Assembly (NCBI RefSeq): GCF_022605725.1
Contig: NC_065547.1
Span: 17,091,167 to 17,155,166 of the forward strand
Direction of reading: 5' to 3'
Length of the DNA: 64,000 bases
DNA from: Anthonomus grandis grandis
Lineage: Eukaryota; Arthropoda; Insecta; Coleoptera; Curculionidae
The position numbers and the translations under genes were made by a program. This document shows positions 1 through 13,100 of this stretch, piece by piece. The notes under the pieces were generated by a model. That model had not been told where the DNA came from and did no database searches. It saw only the letters and a list, made by a program, of their open reading frames with translations. The first letter of the stretch is position 1. Each line of letters opens with the position of its first letter.

Positions 1-827
1 CAATGGGTATATCAAGAAGAGAAAGAATGCGAAATGACGACGTATGAGTACCAGAGACAATGACGAAAGACATTTGAAACCGTCGTGTAGTCTTAAAATA
101 TGATTTTCTTTAGGTAGTTATGGTCAATATATCAAACTACAAGCATCATAATTTCATTACAATTTTTGGGTCTGTAATAGAAAATCTTGTCAAATAATAT
201 ACTTCAATTTTTTTGGCACATGGTCACATTATAGATATTATGTCCAATGTCGCTAATAGCATAATTCCTGATCAATTATACCCAGTAGGCTTTTTTTTAA
301 TTAACGCCATTATCATGTGCAGGTACATATTATATATATTTAACCTTGCGCGTCACGATATATAAAAAAGTGAACATTTTAAATACATTTACGCGTTAAT
401 TGATGTGATAACCAGTACTACCTGGTCCTATAATAAACTTGTGGCCACAGTAAATAAAATGGTTTATTTTCCATTGATGGGATATCAAGGACGACGTGTG
501 CAACTTTTTGGGTAAAAAATTCTGTTAATATTTGTTTTGATTCTATGATCTTGACTTTTGAATCAGGTAAAAGTTGTTTTGTATGGGAAATATTTTGCAA
601 AACGTTGTTTAGTAAATTAACTGGGGTCTTTCATAGCATACTTAATTAACACACATACAAATACTACATACACATTGTGCCTATATTTTTATATTCTATG
701 GTGAGGATGTTTTTCATCTTTATGTCTAAAAATGTTTGCAATGCAAGCACAATATGAAAAGAGATGTTCTTAGGATGTTATACAAATCTAGATAAATTAT
801 ATATGTAATTAAACGATTTAATCCACA
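1..827. other. Upstream flank, no gene seen
   Basis: AT-rich sequence upstream of the receptor gene. The only open frame of note (418-600, minus) is short, low in complexity and matches nothing I recognise. No repeat boundary or RNA gene is visible. It probably contains distal promoter sequence. Confidence 0.5.
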
Positions 828-887
828 TTGCAGCAGATCGCCGTCGACCGCAAAAAGAAACTCAAAAATAAAATTAATTTCTTATTT

Positions 888-1082
888 TCAGTAGCGGTCG
901 CAGGAGAAATTCAAACAAAATCGAGCAGCGAGAAAAATGTTGTGATCGCGACAAATGTGCGAGAAAATAAACCAGAACAATTTTTAATTATTATTGTTCA
1001 GTGCTACAAGTGTACACCGCGAAACGACCTTTCTTTAAAAAAATATTTTTTTTTTAGCGATTAATATAACGAAATAATCATT
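888..1082 (+). promoter_or_regulatory. Candidate core promoter / 5' UTR of the receptor gene
   Basis: This stretch is richer in G and C than its surroundings and lies directly before the start codon. Two matches to the arthropod initiator TCAGT occur at 888-892 and 998-1002. An in-frame TAA at 1062-1064 shows that the ATG at 1083 is the first possible start in its frame. The T-run ending in AG at 1056-1057 could also be a splice acceptor for a 5' UTR intron, so the true transcription start may lie upstream. Inference only; no TATA box was identified. Confidence 0.3.
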
Positions 1083-1140
1083 ATGAAAGGAAGAGAAAAG
1101 CTGTGCGCCAAACTGTCGAGCGCATTCTTGAGGAAGTGGT
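1083..1140 (+). CDS. Receptor exon 1 (start, cytoplasmic N-tail)
   Basis: The ATG has A at -3 and an in-frame stop upstream at 1062-1064. The exon encodes MKGREKLCAKLSSAFLRKW plus one base of the next codon and ends at a perfect donor, GTAAGT (1141). The split codon T|GG gives a second Trp, so the junction reads RKWW before the membrane helix, a typical CD36-family N-terminus. Being 25 kb from exon 2, it would be missed by short-range gene prediction. The phase match, donor and family fit make it convincing; RNA evidence would settle it. Confidence 0.82.
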
Positions 1141-4100
1141 GTAAGTATTAAGATAGAGAGTTTTTTTTGTTTTGACATGTATATAGGACGCCTTGGAGTA
1201 GTTTTAACAACTGTCAAGTCCCAGATAATCTCTTATAGTTCAAACCATTTACTTATAAACTCAATATATAATATTTACCAAATATACATTGTAGCGTTTT
1301 ATTTTTCTATTTCTTATGTTCACTAACGCTCCATTGATATTTCATTAATTTCAATAATTATATTAATAATTTCAGTCAACTTCTTGTATCGATATTTCTT
1401 TAAATTCACACTGTCAATGACACATTACTACTGTAACGCATCACTCTCCTGGTTTAATTATTCATGCTTTCTGTTGACGGTCCGTCACTCTTCTGATTGG
1501 TCTTAATTAATGTTTTCTCTGTTTGGCTGACATTGACAGCTCAGGCGAGAGGTGAGGTCGTTACTTATTTAGTCGGTACTGCCTCCATTTTTCGAGGACT
1601 TGTTCCCGTGTTGCAGGTGGAAGCGCGCGTAAAGGGCCAGTTTTTTTATTTCCGAAGTTTTGAAGCAGGAAGTGGCCAATATGGTTTATAATTTATAGTC
1701 CTTAATCTTGTTCCTTTAGGGAACTGTTTATTTCATAATTCTGGTGCAGGATGCCCAAGATTTTAATGGATAGATAATGAAACTTAGCAAGGGTTTTACT
1801 TTTTTGTTTTCCTCTTTATTCTCCTTCAATTATTGATGGCTACAGGCTGTTGATTTCCCCGGGAAATTGCTGAAAGCGGTGGAGCTGGAGCCAGAGTTAG
1901 AGCTAGTATTAGAGATTCCCAGTCCGGATAGCTAAGCTACAAATGGCACACATTTACAGCCTTGATTTTGAAGGCTAACCGTTCATTTCTTGGAGGAATA
2001 TACAGGCCAGTTTATTCCATTTATTTAAATATTACTAACCATAGATTTCTCTCACTTATTTACATTTTTATTAATATACATTTAATTTCAATTTATTGCT
2101 ACAAATAATTTAATCAATATCATAATTTAATACGTCAATTTCCTATTTATAATTTTAGTTATATTTTGTTCAGTATTTTTCAGTACCTTTTTTGGTAGTT
2201 AAATCCATATAAGTCGGTTAAGGCTGATATGCCTTAGGTAAAAAGGTTCATGAACTTTCCCCTGCGTAATACAAATATTTACTAAAAACTTTAATAATTG
2301 CAATTTATTTTTCAAGTGCTAAAATCTACCTAGTAGCTTAATCATAATTTAAATGTTACTTTTGACAAACTTATTTTATTTAATCATATCAACATTATTC
2401 ATATTTTAAATCATAATAAATTATTAACATTTAACAGATTAGAACATGAGGTGTATACATATCTTTAATGTAAATATAATTTGGTTGTATTGTTAAGATA
2501 TTTTTTTTTGCCTCTTTAAATCTACTTTATCCAGGGTCATTTAATTGATAATTGAAACCTATATACCAAGTCTTTTTCTTAGTTTTCTTACATTTATAAA
2601 AAAAAAACTAAGTGGCGCCCTCTTATTTAATAGTTATAATCAAGTCTAGATTTTTTTAATAGCCAGTCATAAGTGAACCTTCGAACAATCCCAAGCCTCC
2701 AATAATTCTGAGCTACCGTCTGCAAACTCTTGGCAAAATAGTAATACTGTAAAGTTAACGCCACAACATAACCTAACCTCACTGAGTTTGTTTGCTTAAT
2801 TTTTGGCCTCAAAGCCATAATTTTTGTGAACTTTTCACTCTAAATTGAATAAAATCTAACCTCAAAATGAGTGACACATGCACCCGATGTCTTCATTCAT
2901 GTATTTTTAAGGAACCAACTAAGAGTTCCACCGATATGTTTGGATATCCATGTGATTTATGCAACAATATCTTGTGTAAATCTTGCTCCGGAATAAGTAC
3001 TACAGAAATAAGATCACTTACTCTCTCCAGTCGAGTTATGCCTTATGTGTGTAAGGATTACTTTCCTAAACTCATTGACTTGTTTCGCTTGGTGAATCGT
3101 GTTTCTAACTTGGAAACTGAAGTTCAGGATATCAAAAACAAAACAGATAAGTGTTTAGAAGTTGGCTCTATGATCAATGAAACTAAAGAAGAGGTAAAAC
3201 TCTTAAATGTTGCTTTCTTATCATCCTTGAATGGCATCAGAACCGATATTAAATTATTACAACAGCCTCAACCAACCAGCTTGCCTACTACTCTATCGGT
3301 AAGTGATAATCTCATACAGGAAATGACCGAACGACAGAAAAAGCCAACAAACATCATGCTTTTTAGTTTTTTTTTTATCACTAGATGTCCAACATAGATT
3401 CATAGTGTGACCAGAATTGCCCAGAAAAATAGTAATGGGCATAGGTCCCTTAGAGTCGTATTAAGTAGCAACGAAGAAGTAGTAAGGGTTTTGAGAAGCA
3501 AAAGAAATCTGGACAGGACTACACAGGTCTACATTGAAGCTGATCTTACACTTCAACAGAGAAAGGATCTAAATGAGTTAAAGGGAAACTTGAAGGAGAG
3601 ACAAAAAAAGTTGAAAAGGATCTATTTATTAAGTATTTTGCAGAGATTCCTAAAATTGTTGTCCAAAAAACCTTCAAAAAAAGATGGTCTATTACTAAAA
3701 CGTGAGGGGTTTACGAACCAAGCTTGACCTGTTGCACCAGAATGTGTCCTACAACTCTCAATGTCACATATTTGTCTTAAATGAGACCTGCTTAACCAGT
3801 GAGTACTTTTATAATGAACTCCAAGTACACGATTATACTAAAGGATAGATCGGCTTTTACTAGTGAATGTTGTCGTGGCGAGGGAGTGCTGATTGCAGTG
3901 CATAAGAGTGTAACCAGTCGGGTTTTATCATCAAGTAAGGAAATTGAGGCCCTGTTTGTTTGTGTACGCTCTGGAAGCCATCAGTTATTAGTGGTTACTT
4001 CATATTTTCCGCCCAGAAACCACTCTAACAAGTATGCTATTTTTGTGGACGATTTGGCGCGGTTGGGACTTGGAATTGGCTCCTTCCTCAGATGTAGTTG

Positions 4101-7100
4101 TTTCCATGGCAAATCTGCCAAATCTTGCATTGCCCCCAACAGACAATCTTCACCCTCCAGTGTACTGTTGTGTGGAGTGTTGTCTTAACAGATATTTAGG
4201 TGAACTGACAGGCTGTGGTTCCTATAAATATATTCTATGAAATTATGTATTAGGAATCTCTTAGGAATAATTCTGCGAAATTTTTCGAAATTTGTAAACA
4301 ATAAAAAAGGCAACAGTGCAGGCCCTCAAGAGATATTTTACGAAAACATTAAATGCTCTTCTGGTATTGATATAGTCAATCTGTTCTCTAAGTATTTTTC
4401 TGAAATATATAGCAATTCACTACCTATAATTTACTATATACACTATATACACTATATAAACTATATTATAACTGGAACGATTTAGTATCTGTAAATCAAG
4501 TTACAAATAATTTGAATGTTTCTAAGTTAAGCATAACACTCTCTGAAATTTATTTTGAGCTGAGTAAGGAGGTTGCCTCTTATCTTCTTACAGCATTGCA
4601 ATTTTATTATCTCAAGACCTTTGTTTATATTATTCAATTTATCCCTAAACACAGGTGTTTTCCTTGACTTTTGGAAATCAAGCTTTGTGACGCCCATCTT
4701 AAAGTCTGGTGACAGCACTCAGGTCAAGAATTATAGACCAATAAGTATCCTTAGTTCTATCCCAAAGCTTTTTGATAGGATTGTTTATGGTTTTTTGGTG
4801 CGTCATCTTGTTGTTGTAATTAATGACATACAATTTGGTTTTATGTCAGGGCGGTCTATTGAGCTGAATGTTCTCACTTTTACTGAGTTTGTTATCCAGT
4901 CTTTTGAGATGGCCTTACCGGTCCCCTATATATGTGGTTGAAAAGCTACTTATCTAACCGTAGGCAGATTGTTAAACTCTGCAATTTTGAATCAAATGAA
5001 GTACAGACTCCATCTAGTGTTCCCCAAGGATCCCACCTGGGGCCGTTGCTTTTTAACATCTTCAACAATGATATTGGAAGTTGTTTCATGAATAGCTAAT
5101 ATCTGAAACTTGCGGATGACCTTAAGGTCTACCGTAGAATCTGAAATATTTGGATGATTGCCTCAAACTTCAGCTTCCATCTCTTTATGTCACAACAACT
5201 GTATTAAAGGCTATGCAAATGCTGGGTTTTATTAAGAGGTGCACCATAGATTTCCAGGACATTGCTTCTATTAAGCTTCTTTACTGTGCACTAGTTAGTC
5301 CTCACCTAGAGTATGGTTCATGTATTTGGTCTACATTCAGATGATTGAACAGGTTCAGCACAAATTCTTAAGATACATTGCGTTCAAAAGGAATGTTCCA
5401 CTTCCTATTATCTACCACGAGTTTGAGTCTGAACTTAATATCGATACTCTCCAAACACGTCTATACATCGTCACCTGTCAGTCTTTTATGACATTCTCCA
5501 TTCTGGAGCTTGCTGCCCAGATATACTTGGTAAAATCGGTCTACATGTTCCTTATAGGCAGACCCGTCAGACACCCTCATTCCATATTCCATCCTACCGA
5601 ACCAATTATGGAAATAATTCCTTTGTTACCAGGGCAGGCAAACTTGCTAACCAGTACTCGGATCAGTTGGATTGTAGTGTAGGTTAGGTTTTTCTTCTCT
5701 TCTAAAACGTTTTATATTGTTGTAAATTGGGCAATTGCTCGTTGAAAGAGAAATAAATAAATAAATAAATAAATATTGCTAATATCGCGAGTAGAATGAA
5801 GCCAACATGCTGAGATATTAGAGGACCATGTTATAAGGCATAAATCTGTCTCTAGTTGGAATGATGCTATATATGCATGCTTAAAAAGTTCTTCGTTCAT
5901 TGGCCAAAGCTTGAACTAATAAAAATTGGGCATATCCCTTTTTTTAACTTTAAAATTTTACTTTAACCTTGTTTTCTAGTTCAGAAATTCGAAGTAACTC
6001 AACAATTTACTAAGGAGCACACGTTATAGGCTAAATTCGATCAGAAAATTTAACTTTCTATCAAACATATATTACACAAAGGTTGCAAGGTGGGAAGCAT
6101 TGGCTAGAAGTAAAATGCTGTAATTACACAACATTAGAAAAACCAGGTCTAGTTAGTCTAATTAGTGAAATAAAAAGAATGTATCTTTTCTAGTACTTTC
6201 TACCCTTTTTAAAAAACACTTATGTGTAATGTAATGTTAAAAAGTTGTGTTTTGATACATTTATTTAAAAAAAACTTTTTGCTTAAGAAGTTTTTTTTAA
6301 TTTAACTCATGACTCTTAACTTCACTGTAATAGTAGTGTTGCAAAATTTAGGTAGGAGTCAAACTATATATTTATATTATGACTTAAACTGGGCGCCTTT
6401 TATATAAATCAGATGAGATAAACATGATTTGTATAAAGGACATGTATAAACCAGCCCTTTTTCTCATCTTGACCGATATGGTTTAGATCTAACTCAATAT
6501 AAGGGGATAGGCATTTTTGCTTAGTGACGAAGTATATACTTATCAGAGGAATAGAACTATAAGGATTACGCAGGGTTGTCATTGTCCCTCTCTTAGCTTA
6601 AAGATGCTTTGCAATAAAATTCAAAACATCTTTAAACTAATGTAGTATACAGATAGTTCAGTAGTTCTAGTAGCTGATGATGGCTATTAAAATAGCTGAA
6701 ATGTATTATACATTAGTTTAAAGATGTTTTTTTTTTTCATTTTATTGTGATGAGAACAACCACCTTGCATAATACAAATTTACAAACACCTTTAAAATAA
6801 TACAAATTTAATACTCTGCAAGACATTATGTGTCAAGCAAATATGGTTTGCCTGTATAACATTTCTCTTTTTAAATATTTGATTTGCAAGGAGTTATATT
6901 TTGACTGTAATTTGTAAAGCTACACCACAAACAATTAAATTGGATCTGTGCAAAAAAAATAAAATAGATCAGTAACAAATATAACAAAATTTTATTAATT
7001 CAAACATATTTATTAATATTTAATACAAAATTTGTACACCTTACAAAAAAAGATCATGTTTATAATAATCACAATAACACGTTGAGAATATCAGTCAGAA

Positions 7101-10100
7101 TAAAAAAATATTAATTTTTAAATAAAACTAATTTTGAGAACTTCTGTCTTTTTTATACAATATAATTTTTTATTTGTAAAACTTTTATTTATTTACAAAA
7201 ATTGAAACATTATTTAATAAAGATACTATGAACACATTAAATTAAATTATAAATAAAAGTAGTACCATAAATCATAAAATAAGTATAAAATATTACTTGT
7301 TGAAAGTTTTAAAAAAATATAAGAATTAATTATACTAATAGACTTCTTCTTCTTCATCTTAATGAATCTTCTGTTTTATTGTTGGAGTAAAAGTCTGCTT
7401 AAACAACTGTTACACCTCCTTGCCCTAGTCGAGTTGAAAAATGAGAAGATTTTACTTCATTAACAGGTCAAACGATATGCCAATATAAGGAGTTTTTGGA
7501 AATTCTTGTAACACCAACTGACTATCTGAATTGCTGGTAGATGAATTAGGTGCGTTAGGTTGTGGTTAATTTAACCTTTTTTAAAAATTAAGAGCTTTGT
7601 TTTACAAAACAGGATTATTGATGATAAAGTGTCTATGAAATTAAACAACTTGCGAAATGGCATCTATGTTTTTCTTACAAGATGATCTTTGGGAAATCTG
7701 GAAAAAATAGATATATTAAAAAAATAAGTAATAAATATTTATTTATATTATCATGCACAGGAATTTATATTAAAGATGTTGACCCTATATTAACTTTTGT
7801 AGTTCCAATAGGGCGATCACATACGAGCAACTCTGCAGGTGAAAGGACTAAACTAATGGTAACTAGAATACTAAATAATAAATTAGCACCGAAACTATAA
7901 AATACAATAAAAAAATAATTACCCTATTCATATTTCCATAACAATACCATTGTAAGCTTTGTTTATTTATATGTTAGGTGTTTTGTGTATGGTAAGTTTT
8001 TGTTGAATTTTCCTTTTTTCGGGCTACATCATTTTAATTATTGTTTAGGTCTGATGATGCTCTAGTTGAGCGAAACATGTAACCTTTGTAATTTTATTAA
8101 ATGTATTTGTGATCCTGTAGATTTTGTGTTTTTACCTTTTATAAAAAAAAATAACAATACCTAGATACTTATGAAATGATCTGGTAGGGATTACATATCT
8201 CTCATTAAAAAAAATCGTAAATACCCATTGTTCGTTAAAAGCTCCACAAAACATGAATGTCTAAAGAAAACGCAAAATAATGTTCAAAATTCAAACTAAC
8301 ACAAAAGTCTTTAGCGCATCGCACAACCCTGTAGAATCAAAATCCAAAAAACGATCAATAATCCTTGTTTTGGGATAGCCATGACCAGCCAATAAAATAT
8401 CAGAGTATCACTAATAGTGCAGTTTTCTAACGAAGAATGATAAACTTATACCAAATTTACACTATGCCTGATATTGCTTTCTCTCTTTCTTTGCATCAAA
8501 ATTTGCACACGTAGTTTATGGGATGTTATCAATATTGGGGTCTATAAATATATGGTTCTACCCAAGAAACTTCGTGCATGTCATGTCTGACGTAATTTAT
8601 ACCAACGATATACATTTTTGGCGCGGCCAACGGACAATATAAATTTAAATTTTCCGCCCCTCCATTAAGTTGGTAACAAATGACACACTGTTACCCACAG
8701 AGTGGAGGCACAATGATTTATTAGGGTTTTGTCATTTAAATCAATTTTTGAAATTTTTCCAAACATTTTTAACGTAAATTTGTATCTAAGTGAATTAATT
8801 ATTGATGCATCGAGTGGGAGTTCTGCCTCGGCTACGCTTGTCCGCTCTTAGTCTCCATTCCAAGATTTTTTTCATCTATCGCTCGTCCTCCATTATAGCA
8901 CTGCTTAGAACGTTGAAAGGTCTTTCAAAAAAAAAAGTTTTTTTTTTGTCTACAAAAAAACCTATTTCTAATTAACAGAAAAATGTTGCCACTATCAACC
9001 TGGGATTTGGACCTGGTATAACAAAATTACCAAGAGCAATTTCTGATGCATCCTCTTTTGGCATTAAAATAGCCGCGTAAAATGATGAAATGTGTAGGAT
9101 TATTTGAGAGCCCTGCACCTTAATTATCATAAAAGACTTCGACTTCCTCGTCTGTATGCTTCGTCTGTTGTTGAAGCATAGACCTGAATAACTTTTAAAT
9201 CATTCCTGGTGTTTATTTTAATGATGATTTTCACTACTCTAGTAGAAATTGATTGGACTATTCTGAGATTTCCCATTAGCTTTTGTTTATGAAGAAACCA
9301 ACACCTTTCACGGACTCGTGTTATTCTCCGGGGTAGTAAAATAAGTATAATTCACCTTGCCTTCTGACCTCACGAACTCCGACAATGTCGCATCTTATTT
9401 ATGTTTCCGAATTCGCTTCTATTTCAGTAAAACTTTAGTCTGAAAGTACGGTTCTAGTTCTTAAAATTTTGAGAACTGTTCGTTTCTTTGAACAGACTCT
9501 TGTCAAATTTGTACTCCCTCCAGCAACCTTAGGACAGAGTGATAAATCGGTGTGAGAATACCTACTCTGTAGTAGTTGCCGTTTTGTTTTGAAATCTGAC
9601 ATTTGTAAGGTTTCATGGCCAAATGCAATGGTACAGACAGATGATCTGAAGAGGATTGCGATAAATTGGATTGCACCAGCTACGGGAGACGTTTGCAGGC
9701 CTATGTCCAACAATGGACGTAAAAGGGGTGGTGATGATGATGAATTATTGACGCCTGTTAATGTCTTAATTAAAAAGAAAAATACGTGAAATCTGGTAAT
9801 GTTGTATATGTTCCTCTTAATGACGTGTCATTGTAAGCTATCATAACTGACAGTTAAAGACGTTCACAGACTTTGACAGCTGTATGATGATTGGTAATAT
9901 CAATAGCGTCATTTTCAATTGATTGAATGATATCCTTTATGGAAAGAAATACTAGGATGTGATTGAAACAAAATGAATATATCACTTGATATATAAGTGG
10001 TAATAAAAATTGATTGTTTTTGTGTTAAAATTATAAGAGTAAGAGAGAGGGCATGAGCTACTCGCTCATAAATAGAGTGAACTGTCTTCGCAGCCAAATA

Positions 10101-13100
10101 AAAACGTAATACGACGTTGCTTAAGTACCTATAGTTTCCAAGATCTGCCAATATAATTTTTACTAAGTTGATTTTTTTTAAGAAATTATTAAATCTGGCA
10201 AAAGTGTAATTTTAAAAGAAAGATAAAAACGATGATTTGGCATCAAAAAACGCGAACAATCAATTATTAATTTCAATATTTTTTCGTTCTCTTCATCTTG
10301 TAATGCTTTGGCATAATATCAATTTCTAATATTTTACACAATGATGCCAAGCTGTAAAAAATTTTAAGAGGAAAAATTATGAAATTTTTTATCGGCTTAA
10401 AAACATCCAACCCAGACATCCTCCTTAATTTTTTTGATGGGTAATAAAGTCCATTAACGTACTGCACCTATACCTATGACGGACCCAACCTTTAAAACAT
10501 ATGACAACGTCTCATTTATGTCACAATTTTGATAGAGGTCAAGCTTTTAATCATTGTTTCCAATATAATAGTTAAAAAATTAGGATTAATTTAAATTATT
10601 TTGAAAATTAGCATTAACATGGGTATACAACTCTAAGACGCGATTGATTAATATTGACAAATGACAATTATGACAGGTTTCATGAAAAATGTTATAACTG
10701 TTACTTATCACTATTTTTGGCTCTATTTTTGAACCACTTGATAAGGAGTACTGAGAAAATAGAAACTTAAAATAAATTGAATATCAGTTAGTTTTAATGA
10801 CTAATCCAACCTCTAAGACTGTTACTCTAACGACAATGAATTGATCTACATTACTGACTTACAGAATGCAGTTGAATGAAAATAATGAAATTGATAAGTG
10901 ACAGCTATGACAAATGACGTTGATAGATTTCTTATTAAGGACTCGTAATTAAGATGTTTGAAAGGCTAGAGAAAATGTAAGAAATGAAATGTTACTCTTG
11001 AAAATTGCAGATAGATCATTGCTGATGTATTCAGATAATGATAATGATGAGTGACCTCTAGAGGGCGATATTATTGACAATTGATAGTTATGACAGACGA
11101 CACTCTCAGTAAGGTTATAAGGTCTTAAACGAGATTAGCTATTTCAAAGTAATAACATCATAAAGCGAACTTTAGATCGGTGCGTTGACAAGATTAAAAT
11201 ATCTAATCGCATTATGTGCTGCGTTATTGTCAAACAATAACCCAAACCCATTCAAGATAAATACGGCCATTGTTTAAGCGAGGCCGTTAAAAACAATAAC
11301 TTACGGTCATGCAATTATATTGGAATGCCTTGTAAGTAATGTTTTATCGATGGTTAATTTAAATTGACGACCGGGACAGTTTTATTATATTATCAGTAAT
11401 ATGATAAAAATTGGCTACTACGAAATATTTGAAAAAAAAAAGCCTGTCAGCCATTACAATAATTAACGTAATTATCAAAGTGACTGGATATAACATTTAA
11501 AATGCCTTAATCATACAATAAAAACGGCGATGCCTACACGGTGAGTAATTATTGTTTAAATTAATTGCCCGCATTTATCTTTTTAATCGACAATGTTAAC
11601 TGAGGTATTGTTATTGTATGTTAAAGTGTTTCTTGGAAACTTATATCGGGTATATAAATATTAAAATTTTTATTGTGTCTGTGGCCCCGTTTTAACTAAA
11701 TAATATTAAAAGTATGTGCTACCGGTCCGAAGGACCACGACAAACCCTTTTTTTAAAACATAATTTATGAGTCAAAATTATTATTTATTTTTTATTTTTA
11801 AAACGCGTGATACCATGAAATCTTTGCGAGTTAGTGCAACTTGTTAGTTGTTAGTTAGTTGCAACTTGGGAGTAAGTTGTAGAGAATTAAAATTTATTAA
11901 GAAAATCCTTTATAGTTTTTTGATATTTTTGAAAGTTCTTTTGTAAAAAAGGTAACGAGTATCTGCGCATTGCACAAGAAATTTGTTTCGTCTAGTGTAA
12001 ATCAAAATTTCAAAATTTGTTTAAGATAAAATGCAAAGGAGTTAAGTAATAAAGATTCAAGTGGAAAAGATGTCGTTGCCAGTTTTCGGATGTTTTCGTT
12101 AGATATTCTGCAAATCAAAAAAAACCAATAAGCAGTTTTTGGGTAAGTCTAGTGACAAAATGCCCAAATATCGAAAATCAAAAAAGTTAGAGATTTGAAA
12201 ATTGGAATAATGATTCCTTTAAGACACTCAAAGAATAATTTTAGCACTTTGCTTTGCAAGCCTTGTAAGTTGGAAAATTAACCAACATACTTATATCTCT
12301 AAAACCATAAAAGTTAGAAAGATCTAAAAATTGAAATGCATAATTATAAGAAAATAATTAAAAACATATTTATCGGGTTTAAAAAAAATTATAAATGAGA
12401 AAGTTGAAACATTTAAGCCCAACATGTTCATATCTCTGAAACCAAAAAAAGTTAGATATTTGGAAAATGGAGATTTTCACCTCGCAACTTGAAAAAATTT
12501 ACAAGAAAAAAAAATTTTAGGGGCTCATATCTCTAAAACCAAAAAAGTTACAGATTCGAAAATTAGAATTCATTTAAAAATATTTATATAACTTTAAAAA
12601 CCTGTTTCAACATCTTTTTTAAAATCATGATGTTAGTCTTGAAACTTGAAAAAAAAGTTTTATGATGAAAATTTCCTTCACAGTTTTTTCACATTTTTTA
12701 TAAATATTTTTTATAATTTTAAGTAATTTAAACAGTTATCTAGAAATCTACTCTTAAACATGCTCCTTGTACAGTTTTCCAATGGTTTCATTTCATTTTT
12801 GCAATTTAGAGAAAAATTTAAAGCGAAGCAAGTCTCTCTCTGGCATTACAACCCAGGGTGAGTCATTGCTGATTTTACAATGTGCATCTACACATATACT
12901 TCACAATAGCCGGACCATCTCAATCTTTATTTTCACTATACAGTTCTTCCAATTCCATATTAGTTCTTATTCTGTATTGCAGTATGACGTTATCCTTCAC
13001 TGGTTCATATATTCCTCTAAGAATTCTTCATTCTACAATTCTTAGATAGTTTTTATTCTGTTTTTTCATCGCCCTTGTTTCACATGCATATATTAATATG

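Noticed and set aside
828..1064. 78-codon open frame before the receptor start
   Set aside because: Basic, low-complexity translation ending in a T-run; better explained as 5' UTR or promoter sequence.
7682..7900. 72-codon open frame in intron 1
   Set aside because: No recognisable domain, AT-driven composition and no splice or promoter context.
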